From Aplectana chamaeleonis (Eukaryota; Nematoda; Chromadorea; Rhabditida; Cosmocercidae): a stretch of 64,000 nucleotides of DNA. Shown in pieces: positions 11,336 through 20,442 of this stretch. The stretch covers positions 380,001-444,000 of the forward strand of contig JAPDOI010000138.1 of the NCBI GenBank assembly GCA_029168955.1, written 5' to 3'. The notes under the pieces are model-generated. The model did not search any database. It was not told the DNA's origin and was given only the letters and a program-made list of their open reading frames with translations. A program made the translations under genes and the position numbers. Positions within the stretch are counted from its first letter, which is position 1, and each line of letters starts with the position of its first letter.

Positions 11336-11510
11336 GCCGTGATGCAAGTGCTCCGGAGCCGTGAAGCCAGTGCTCCGGAGTCGGACGTCAGTGCTTCGGG
11401 GCAGTGCCGTCAGTGCTCTAGGGCAGTGACGGCAGGGCTTTGGGGCAGTGTTGGTAGGGCTTCAGGGCAGTGATGGCAGTGCTTCAAGGCAGTGACGGCA
11501 GGGCTCCGAT
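11336..11510 (+). repeat. 22-bp minisatellite, about 7 copies
   Basis: Units of 22 bp with the core CAGTGACGGCAGKGCTTYRG repeat from about 11,345 to 11,508. The last five are regular in spacing and the first ones diverged. A short open frame at 11,207-11,473 runs through it and is not supported as a gene. Confidence 0.8.
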
Positions 11511-12780
11511 CAAACCAAATTATCGCTCCGGCGCTCGCTCCCCCGTTTAGGGGCCAAGCGTTGGTGCTCGGAGGGTTGCTTCCCTGTAGAGCTGCGCTAG
11601 CCTCTCCAGTGTATGTATGAGGTGTTCTAGAAAGGCATAACTAAGGTTGTTCATCAATCAATTCCATTCACCCACTCGGACATTGCATTGAATGCCTCTT
11701 TCTAACCCACTACTATGTAGTTCATGTCTGCAATTACGACATAAGGGCGACATAGACACAGGAACGCCGCCCACCCTGGTCGTTTGCCACCATTGTCTCA
11801 CTCTAACCCGTTTCGCGACTATCCGATAGTGTAGTAATTGACCGGAGACAAAACACCACGGCCGGTCTAAACGCCCCTTTCTCAATCAAATTGATCCGAT
11901 CTGGCTGATTACGAGGCTTCGGCATGACTCATCACTGCCGAAATTTTCGGAACGACATGTTGCACTGTCCGCACTGTTTTTCTCTAGCACTCTCTCTCGT
12001 GTAGAGCGCGGAAATGGCAGCCCACAATGTATACTCAGACGCTCGCTGTTGTCTACAGGACGTCGATCCGCCCAGAACGAGTCACCGCTGGCGAACAGGC
12101 AGCTCTACGCGGGGTCGTACCGGTGTGGTGTTGAGCAGGGGGCGACGGGCTGTTAAACAGCCCATCGACCGGCGATCCCGCCGAGTGCCTTAAATCGACG
12201 CAGACCGAGTTGTTGTCCACAGGACGTCAATTCGGGATGTCTACGGCTGCGCAGGTCGATGGGCTGTTCTACAGAACATTCGCGGGAGGGGCGGTGGCAG
12301 CGTCCATCAATCGATGTATCACGAAGATCGTGTCGTCCAAGTTCTCATTTTCGGTATGATGCTGTAGAGTTCTATAGTAATTCTTCTTGTTTTTTAATCA
12401 TAAGAGATCTGTGATTCGTTTTTAAATTACGTCTTCCCGTGGAAGGGGTGATGGTGGCATGCCGAGAGATGCACCTCGCAAAGTTCCCCGTGACGGACCC
12501 GAAGGTTTCCGTGGTTTACGGAGCTTTCAGCAACTGCCTTCGTAGGCAGATTTTGATTTTTTCCATCCCTTTATGTGTGTCATTTGCGTCATTTTTAGTT
12601 GTTTGTCAGGAATCTCTGATCATTCGGGGGTGTTTATTTACCCTGATTCCCATCCATGTTGTCAATACTCGAGGAAAGGTAAATGTAGCGAGATGAAAAA
12701 TTGTAGATTAAAAAAATAAGCGTAGTTAGCCGATATCACCTTTTCTGGTTGACAAAGGAAGCCGTTTTAACGTAGTCCGG
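11511..12780. other. Unrecognised DNA with a decayed dispersed repeat
   Basis: No gene is supported. Around 12,030-12,310 words such as CTGTTGTCTACAGGACGTC recur, and this block matches 15,790-16,015 mainly in inverted orientation (GTCCTGTGGACAACAGCGA). It looks like an old dispersed repeat. Confidence 0.5.
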
Positions 12781-12814
12781 GATCAGCCAAATGGAGTACC
12801 TTGCGAGCTCAAAA

Positions 12815-13375
12815 ATGTGCGTGCCGAATGCGTGTTGAATATGTATACAACTCGAGTAACCACTCCCATTGAAAGAGTGTATTGCAGGGACACGTGCTCC
12901 AAAAAGCAGCGCGTGCTGCAAAATTTTACCGTAGGAGCACGTGTTGCAAAATTTAATCGCAGGAGCACGTGCTGCAAGCTAGTCCAGCGTTATCGTAGCT
13001 GCACATCGGCACGCGACGCGCCCGGCACACCGACATGCGACTCGCCGAGCACCATCTGGGGCCGCGATTGGTTGGACGAGGTCTCCAGCGGCTGAGCAAG
13101 CAAAGCACCGCAAACTAGTGTAATTGAACCAACGAGGCTGCCGGCATCTGTGTCCCGCCTCAAGAGTTTTCCACATTCTTTCCATTTCTGGGAAATCCTT
13201 TTTTCATCGAGTTGAATGTGTATCATGCACGCATTGAAAGATTTTTTGTCGGGGCACGTGCTGTAATCTGAAACACTATAAGAGCGCGTGCTCCCTAGCA
13301 GCACGTTCTCTGACTGTGCTCCTAACCGCCTTGTCTTCGGGTTGAATGCATATTCGGCGCGCATGGGATACGGCG
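12815..13375 (+). repeat. Dispersed repeat with CACGTG palindromes, copy 1
   Basis: This block and 16,728-17,045 are diverged direct copies. Shared landmarks in order are AATGCGTGTTGAATATG, CAACTCGAGT, CACGTGCTCC, GAGTTGAATGTGT, TGCACGCATT, CTAGCAGCACGT and GCCTTGTCTTCG. Copy 1 has four CACGTG sites (near 12,892, 12,938, 12,966 and 13,256), several within GAGCACGTGCT-like palindromes. No terminal repeats were defined. Confidence 0.75.
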
Positions 13376-13562
13376 ATAATCTGGGAGGATGTTCTTGCTA
13401 CTAGTAGCGGAAAATGTGAGTGACTCCGGTATAATCGTAGCCTGCCTAGACTCACTCTGAAAGAAGTTATGAGCGTTTTCATAGCTTCGCGGCAAGGTAA
13501 GTGTACACACCATAGAGTTTTTAAGGTGTTTTTTTAAAAAATTTTCTCCGGATACTGCGATG

Positions 13563-13736
13563 AACATGATGCCTTATGTACTTTGCATGACACCCTGATG
13601 ACGTCATCAGATGCCCTATGTACTTTAGATGACACCCTGATGACGTCATCAGATGCCTTATGTACTTTGCTTGACACCCTGATGACGTCATCAGATGCCC
13701 TATGTACTTTACATGACATCCTGATGACGTCATCAG
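13563..13736 (+). repeat. 42-bp tandem array with 16-bp perfect palindrome, 4 copies
   Basis: Four units at exactly 42-bp spacing each contain CTGATGACGTCATCAG, a perfect palindrome with the CRE/ATF-type core TGACGTCA. The rest of the unit includes TGCCYTATGTACTTT and ATGACACC. The array abuts the 145-bp satellite that follows. Confidence 0.95.
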
Positions 13737-15046
13737 AAAGTAACAAACTTGTTAGTCCCTTCCCCTGTCCCTTCCCTACGAAAAAGTACAGCTTACAACG
13801 TGTTTTAGCGATTTGATCTATCAACTGATAATATCACTTGATATGATAAACAGTAAGAAGTAAAGTAGTTAATGTTAAACAGTAAGTAACAACCTGGTTA
13901 TTCTCTTCCCCTGTCCCTTCCCATCGAAAAGCACAGCCTACAACGTGTTTTAGCGATTTGATATACCAACTGATAATATCACTTGATATGATAAACAGTA
14001 AGAAGTAAAGTAGTTAATGTTAAACAGTAAGTAACAAACTTGTTATTCTCTTCCCCTGTCCCTTCCCATCGAAAAGCACAGCCTACAACGTGTTTTAGCG
14101 ATTTGATCTACCAACTGATAATATCACTTGATATGATAAACAGTAAGAAGTAAAGTAGTTAATGTTAAACAGTAAGTAACAAACTTGTTATTCTCTTCCC
14201 CTGTCCCTTCCCATCGAAAAGCACAGCCTACAACGTGTTTTAGCGATTTGATCTACCAACTGATAATATCACTTGATATGATAAACAGTAAGAAGTAAAG
14301 TAGTTCACGTTAAACTGTAAGTAACAAACTTGTTATTGACTTTGCCTGTCCCTTCCCATCGGAAAGTACAGTCTACAACGTGTTTTAGCGGTTTGATCTA
14401 TCAACTGATAATATCACTTGATATGATAAACAGTAAGAAGTAAAGTAGTTAATGTTAAACAGTAAGTAACAAACTTGTTATTCTCTTCCCCTGTCCCTTC
14501 CCATCGAAAAGCACAGCCTACAACGTGTTTTAGCGATTTGATCTACCAACTGATAATATCACTTGATATGATAAACAGTAAGAAGTAAAGTAGTTCACGT
14601 TAAACTGTAAGTAACAAACTTGTTATTCACTTTGCCTGTCCCTTCCCATCGAAAAGTACAGCCTACAACGTGTTTTAGCGATTTGATCTACCAACTGATA
14701 ATATCACTTGATATGATAAACAGTAAGAAGTAAAGTAGTTCATGTTAAACAGTAAGTAACAAACTTGTTATTCATTTTGCCTGTCCCTTCCCATCGAAAA
14801 GTACAGCCTACAACGTGTTTTAGCGATTTGATCTACCAACTGATAATATCACTTGATATGATAAACAGTAAGAAGTAAAGTAGTTAATGTTAAACAGTAA
14901 GTAACAAACTTGTTATTCTCTTCCCCTGTCCCTTCCCATCGAAAAGCACAGCCTACAACGTGTTTTAGCGATTTGGTCTACCAGCTGATAATATCACTTG
15001 ATATGATAAGCAGTAAGAAGTAAAGTAGTTAATGTTAAACAGTAAG
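13737..15046 (+). repeat. 145-bp satellite, 9 copies
   Basis: Units start at AAGTAACAAACTTGTTA and contain CCTGTCCCTTCCCATCG, CAACGTGTTTTAGCGATTTG and AATATCACTTGATATGATAA. The marker CGTGTTTTAGCG recurs at exactly 145-bp intervals from 13,799 to 14,959, giving nine copies. Sub-variants (TCTCTTCCCC versus CACTTTGCC) alternate irregularly in the middle of the array. It has no coding potential. Confidence 0.95.
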
Positions 15047-16257
15047 TACTCTTTGTCTACCTACTCATCAGCCTGTCCACATACCAACTTACCTGCCTCC
15101 CCAACTGATCGCAGTGCCTACTACTAAGGGTGCGTGATGCCAGGAACGAGGAACGAGGAAACGAATTTTAGCTAAGCTTCCGCCGATCTAACTTTGTTAT
15201 TTTTGAATCGATTTGGCTCAGATTTTGTCAGCGTGTGTCTTCTGGACTCTCTCACTTATATCCAGAAGGAAATCTCTAGAAATTTTGTTTTACAGGTTTT
15301 ATTAACTACTTTACCAAAATCTAAGTGATCACAAGTCCCGACCAAAACCAAACCTCTCCCGCCGCTTCGCGGCGGGAGCGATACATGGAACGTAGAAAGA
15401 AATCACTAAACTAGTAGAGCGTCAGAAAAATTTTCGAAATACGACGCCCAGATCAGCTGTAATTTGGTAGTTTCGACCGGTCTTCAAAACCTGATAATAA
15501 TTTTCATCAGAATAACATTCTGTCATGACGAGGTAGGAGAAGAGAAAAAATTGAAGATTTGGTGTAATGTCAAATTATTCAAATCAGTGCAGAAAGATAA
15601 TCGGGGAAATTCTCAGTAAGGACGGAATCGCGATATTTTGTTCCGCATTTTCCGCGTTCCGCACACTTTCTGCTGTTTTCGGAAGGCGGAACGCGGAAGG
15701 TCAAAAACGCGCGAAACTGCGGGTTTTGGAACGCGAAACGCGGAATTTCGCTCATCCCTGACTGGGATGGTAATATCAGGTCTACAGGGTGTTGATAGGA
15801 TGTGAACGCGGAATCGGGGATGGAGACCCTCCTCCGATGCGATGTCTACAGCAAAAGCGTTCCCGCGGATAGGTTGTCTACGGCACCAAGGAGGGGGGCG
15901 ACGGGCAGTTCTCGAGGGGCGATCCATGCCCCTTTTGGATGCCTACAGGGAGCATTGCGTGAGGTGACATCTACTTCGCGTCCTGTGGACAACAGCGAAC
16001 GTCTGAGTACGCTTCGCTGAACTGTGAGGTTTTTGTGCTGGTCACGACTGACATTGCTCGGGATGTCGACGCTCATGCGGGCGTCCGTAGCAGGGTTGAA
16101 TCGTCAATCCTGCCTCTCAACCTGCCACCGACGCCCGCGACTGCAGGAGTGGTAGGTGGTGGTCGGTGGGAGGTGATCAGGGGCCGAGTGCAGCATTGGA
16201 CCGGGTTTGGGCAGGGGCAGAGCAGTCTGCGCCCTTGAAGAACTCTGTAAATCACCA
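15047..16257. other. Unrecognised DNA with a GC hairpin and decayed repeats
   Basis: Position 15,356-15,378 is a perfect 10-bp-arm hairpin, CTCCCGCCGC-TTC-GCGGCGGGAG. From 15,640 to 15,750 are several GGAACGCGGAA-type words. From 15,790 to 16,015 lies the partner of the dispersed repeat at 12,030-12,310. No gene is supported. Confidence 0.5.
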
Positions 16258-16338
16258 AATCAATCGTGCCCCAGATGCCCCAGCTCGGAGGCTGGGGCAG
16301 CTAGAGCAGCGCAAAACACAGCTGGGGCACGATTGATT
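16258..16338. repeat. 81-bp mini-element with perfect 17-bp inverted ends
   Basis: AATCAATCGTGCCCCAG at 16,258-16,274 is perfectly inverted at 16,322-16,338, with a 47-bp interior that holds further GGGGCA words. It may be a very short MITE. No target duplication was confirmed. Confidence 0.6.
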
Positions 16339-16727
16339 AGATGATATTCTGCCCTCGCACTGCGATCTTCAATGACGCCGACGGCCCTGCCTCTACCCCA
16401 ACCCGGCGCGTTGATGCATCCGGCCCCAGGCGAAACTTTCGGTGTAAGCACAAGGGTGTGACGTCGCACTGAGTGGTCCGTGGGAGGTGGTTTAGAAAGA
16501 GCTTTCGTTGTGAACGGGTCAACTGGGATAGGGCATTGTAGAGTGTGTGGGAGGTTTACACGCGGAGTTTTCGGCATGATTGGGGGAGTAATTTGGCCTC
16601 ACCCGCCCCTTTTTTCGTTTCGAGCGGCAGCACGCTACCTGTTCAACTCCTTTCAACCGGCCACCGACCCCCGCGAGTGTGTGAGTAGGATCGAATTCTC
16701 GAGTCGCTTAGAAAATCGCTGCATTTA
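16339..16727. other. Unrecognised DNA
   Basis: I see nothing that supports a gene, RNA or repeat array in this stretch. Confidence 0.4.
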
Positions 16728-17045
16728 ATGCGTGTTGAATATGCATCCAACTCGAGTGGTCACACCCATCGTAAGGCTCTATCACAGAGCACGTGCTCCG
16801 AAGAGCAGCACGTTCTGCAGTATTTCATCACAGTGCGTCGTATGCTTTCATTTTTTGAAAGGTTGTGTTGTTATCGAGTTGAATGTGTGTCATGCACGCA
16901 TTCAAGGTTTTATTTCTTGGGGCACTTGCTGTCATTTGAAACACAATATGAGCACGTGCTCCCCTAGCAGCACGTTTCCTGATTGGGCTCCAAGCCTTGT
17001 CTTCGAGTCAAATGCATATTCTGAATGCGGCAATAGTCTGAGCTC
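16728..17045 (+). repeat. Dispersed repeat with CACGTG palindromes, copy 2
   Basis: A direct, shorter copy of 12,815-13,375 with the same landmark order. It has CACGTG at about 16,791 and 16,955, and the related GCAGCACGTT words are present. About 250 bp of the copy 1 interior is absent. Confidence 0.75.
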
Positions 17046-17301
17046 ATCACAAATATACCCAAAATATTCTATGGGACGGACTTTTGAAATCTTCAAGGAG
17101 CTAGCCACATTAAACGAGCAAGTATTGCTTTTTGTTTACATGTACTAGCTATCTGACAATGAGACTAACTGTGGTATCGGGAATGACGGAAGCTTTTTGA
17201 TGGATGTATGGTGCACAAAATCCTGACTGGCTACAAAGTTAGAGTGAGAGCCGATTAATTTTTCAGAAGAATTTGTTTCGCCACTCGTGCTAGTAGAAAC
17301 A

Positions 17302-17612
17302 CGCGTTTATGTTTATTTTTATTACGTTGCATAAAGCACACGCGATAAAAATGGACCGTTTCGTTCTAAATTATTTACAAACCGTCCTGTATCCACCTAC
17401 CTTAAATTGACAAAGTCTTAGTCGTTTACACTAGCACTGCAAATTTTTAAACGAAGCTTGGCTGTGAAACTACTGAGGCCCTAGCCTTCAAATCGAAATC
17501 AGAAATCTGCATCCGAGATAATATGTAGATTATCACACTTCTCGCCATTGTCTGTATTCTTTATCACGTGTGTCTTATGCAACGTAATAAACATAAACGC
17601 AAACACATTAAC
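17302..17612. repeat. Inverted-repeat element beside the collagen exon
   Basis: CGTTTATGTTTATTTTTATT followed by ACGTTGCATAA at 17,306-17,345 is matched by its inverse at 17,560-17,605 (TTATGCAACGT, then AATAAACATAAACG). Arms are about 40-45 bp with a 6-bp indel, around a ~210-bp interior. This is probably a small MITE in the intron downstream of the minus-strand collagen exon. Confidence 0.65.
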
Positions 17613-17644
17613 ATAATAGATCTGATAAATATGTTTGCACTCAC

Positions 17645-17749
17645 CTGGTGGTCCAGGAGCTCCAATCTTACACTTAATGCACCCTTTTCCGGCAGATTGT
17701 CGAAGCCCAGGTTGCCCATCACTGCCGTTCACTCCAGGTTCGCCGGGCT
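17645..17749 (-). CDS. Single exon of a nematode-type cuticle collagen (orphan or remnant)
   Basis: Minus-strand translation gives an uninterrupted PGEPGVNGSDGQPG Gly-X-Y run, then a short break with a CIKC cysteine pair, then GAPGPPG. Interrupted Gly-X-Y tracts flanked by paired cysteines are the hallmark of nematode cuticle collagens, which are secreted, trimerise and are disulphide-linked in the cuticle. The exon is bounded by an acceptor, TTGTTCAG, ending at 17,750 and a strong donor, GGTGAGTG, with GT at 17,644-17,643. It is 105 bp, phase 1 at both ends, so skipping keeps frame. No further Gly-X-Y coding was found down to about 17,000. Upstream, the presumed intron is occupied by a LINE. 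It may belong to a gene with distant exons, or be a fragment; I cannot tell. Confidence 0.6.
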
Positions 17750-17843
17750 CTGAACAATTGCAATAGATTGTTTCCGAGAGTTCAAGTTAAATATTTGCTG
17801 CAATAAGGTTTCGTTTGGGTGATCTGAAATATATTCCGAACAG

Positions 17844-17859
17844 AAAAATTAAATGACTA
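17844..17859. repeat. Left 16-bp target-site duplication of the LINE
   Basis: AAAAATTAAATGACTA is repeated exactly at 22,506-22,521, on the far side of the LINE. Confidence 0.9.
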
Positions 17860-18325
17860 TCACGGATCTCACTCATTAGAGTGATCCCGATAGCCGGTTT
17901 GCCGCGAGGCTACGTGACGCGTCCCCAGGTTGCGGATAGGGGGTTTATCGCGGACAAAAAGCGGCCGGTGCTTGCCCTGAGACGCAGGTGGATTCAGGGC
18001 TGGACTCCCTGCTTCTGCTGTGCAAGACTGACTCATACCTTTTGCTAAATTTGTTGGCTCGCTCATACGCGGTCGTCTGTGGGTGTGTTGACGCGTGTGC
18101 AGACTGTATCCTGCACGTCGGTCTGGTCAAAAGCCTGCATTCAAGTAACAGGAAAGTAACCGAGAGGCGGCTCGGAGTCGCCTCCAAAAACCAATTCCCT
18201 TGTCCTCTGTACAAGCACAATCTGAAAAGAGATCGGTGTGCTTCTTTCAAACATCAACTAGGCCGTATTCTTGAATATCCACTGGTTACGTCCCTTGTCA
18301 ACAAATACGATTCCAATGCCAGGCT

Positions 18326-19462
18326 ATGTACACCAGCTGTACTGCGACGATCCGATTGAGAAACACCCCGTCGCACCACATCACGATGTCGTCTATGGAT
18401 TCCACGAAAGCTAGGGCGTGCTGCCCGAACAACATGGAAAATATGAGAGGGCCAGCTGCTAATGGACGGAGCCGGCTAAGGAAGTTAGTCCACAAGCATC
18501 AAGTATCGCGTCCTATTCGGCTTGCTACACTCAACGTCGGCAGTCTTACGTCAAGGAGCCGTGAACTTGCGAGCTGTCTCAAGAGTAGTCACGTGGATAT
18601 ATGCCGTGTTCAAGAAAAGCGGTCGAAAGGTTCGAAGTCGAGCGATGTTGGAGATGGATACAAGCTGATTTTTCACGGGACATCGGACCGGAACGGAGTC
18701 GGTATTGTTGTTAGCGAGGGCCTCAGAGACTATGTTGCTGCTGTAGACCGTGTTTCAGACCGCTTGATGGCCGTTAAAGTGGACACAGGTATGACCTGCT
18801 GCGGGTGATTTCTGCCTATGCACCACAATCAGGATACCCTGATGAGGTCAAGGACGTCTTCTGGCGAACATTGGAACAATACGTTCAATCCGTTAGGAGT
18901 AATGAAACGCAGTTGATCGAAGGCGACCTAAATGGCCACGTAGGTTCATATCGAGATAGTTTCGAGAAGTGTCATTGAGGACACGGCTTTGGCGTACACA
19001 ATAAAGAAGGGCAGCGAATTCTGGGATACTCAGCAGCAGCTGAGCTGATCATTGCGAATACACAGTTTCGAAAGCGAAAGTAACATGCGGTTACCTACAG
19101 ATGCATCATTGGGAAGATATGGGAGATCGAATGCCTCGAATTCCACCAAAAGAGGCCGGGGCCTTCCAACAGCCATGTGTCCTCAAATGAGAAAAGAAGG
19201 CAGCTTATCAACATTTATGCCACATGGCTGTCAGAAGGCCGGCCTCTCTTGGCGGAATTTGAGGTATTCGATCACCCATATCTTCCCAATGATGCGTCGG
19301 TGACCCGAGAAACTCTACCCACGTTCTCAGGCGGCCCAACCAACGAGTCAAACTCAAAAAACAGTGAGTGGTTTTCAGCGCGTACGATGCCTTTAAAGTG
19401 AGTGACCCGAGGATCGTCAAGCCTAGAACAGATACGCAGCGAATTAAATGGTGGAAACTTAA
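18326..19462 (+). pseudogene. LINE endonuclease (APE-like) region, degenerate
   Basis: Apurinic-endonuclease-like blocks are legible in order: LATLNVGSL near 18,523, ICRVQE (metal-binding Glu) near 18,600, NGVGIVV near 18,695, VISAYAPQ near 18,807, and IEGDLNGHVG (the GDxNxHxG block) near 18,920. The enzyme would nick target DNA to prime reverse transcription. Lesions are a frameshift at about 18,800, TGA at 18,977-18,979, a stop in RKRK-stop-HAV near 19,081, and a ~200-bp inverted-repeat insertion at 19,101-19,298. Downstream VSDPRIVKPRTDTQ and IKWWKLK (19,397-19,462) are the linker to RT. Some EN sequence seems to be lost around the insertion. Confidence 0.85.
19101..19298. mobile_element. 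~198-bp inverted-repeat element inside the LINE endonuclease
   Basis: Arms of about 65 bp: ATGCATCATTGGGAAGATAT at the left and its inverse ending at TGATGCGTC on the right, continuing inwards through CGAATGCCTC and AGGCCGG. The interior is about 65 bp. Similar 7-mers GGTTACC and GGTGACC flank it, but a target duplication is not certain. Confidence 0.7.
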
Positions 19463-20442
19463 AGGCACAGTTCACGCTCAGATATGAATTTCGAGATTTA
19501 CGTGGAATTGTGTAGAAGACGCCTCCTGTATAACACGTGCTAGATGCGAGATCTCAATTCCTCCAAATAAGCGAGATATGAGCGACCACCACAGGCCCGA
19601 CCCCCTTTGCTGACCACCACAGGCCCGACCCCCTAACAGATTTTCGGACTCGATAGCGGCTCAATGGATGGATGAATTCCAATAAGTCGTCGTTCTTCAG
19701 CCCATTGCTGGGCTATCTCCTTATCCTGGCTCGATCTCGCTCAACGATTGCGAATGAAGAGAAAAACAGGCCTGAGACAACTCGTCCACTAATTTTTCAC
19801 CCTCAAAATCTAGGCATCTTTGAAGAGCCATAACTCTGTTCAAAGGGGGTCTTGGACGATTCGAGAGATACCTCTGTGATCAGCGTGTGACTCTCTCCAA
19901 GATAAGCATAAAATCTTAGAATTAATTCTTTGGGTTTCCTGTGCCTTTAAAGGCAGTGTTCACGATGATTTTCGTTCCCGAGTTTTCCACTCAAAACAAA
20001 GTGTTGGCATCCGAGTGTTACAGAAATTACGAAGAAACGGCGAGAAACGCACTAAAACGTCGTATTTCAGTGACATTAATCTCTGGCCTGGACTAGTTGT
20101 CCGATTGAATGAACATGTTCACGGTGGTTGTCCCCAGTAAAAAAGTGGGTCAGTCGAAAGAAAATGGAAGAATATTCCAGGCGAAATAGTACTAGCTAGG
20201 GTCCGAAGAGAAGAACGGAGCAACAGAAAGCAAATAATTGTAAAGGACGGGCCCACAAATGATTTCATTGTCACAACGAACAGTTCCTGTGAGAGCAAAG
20301 AGGCGGGGTGAGAGTAAAGAATTTCGTGACCGTCTGGTGCATTTTTCTCGATTCCTTCGTCATTTTTGTTCGACCCGGGGGCCAAACAATCGATTTAGCT
20401 ATTAATCTCAAGATCGAAGATTATCGTGAACACTGCCTTTAA
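19459..20442. mobile_element. Two TTAA-flanked MITEs (piggyBac-like) inserted back to back in the LINE
   Basis: TTAA occurs at 19,459-19,462, 19,947-19,950 and 20,439-20,442. Element 1 (19,463-19,946, 484 bp) has ends AGGCACAG; element 2 (19,951-20,438, 488 bp) has ends AGGCAGTGTTCACGAT inverted at both sides. Deleting both elements plus two TTAA copies rejoins the LINE frame exactly at KWWKLK-QFEQT, so TTAA is the genuine target. TTAA targeting is the piggyBac signature; no transposase is present, so the superfamily is inferred. The second element's left end faces the first across a shared TTAA. Confidence 0.85.

Noticed and set aside
12439..12696. 85-codon open frame with a hydrophobic middle
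   Set aside because: No recognisable family and no supporting context; length is within chance expectation for this amount of DNA.
13563..15046. CRISPR array
   Set aside because: Units are head-to-tail with no unique spacers, no cas genes are nearby, and the context is eukaryotic.
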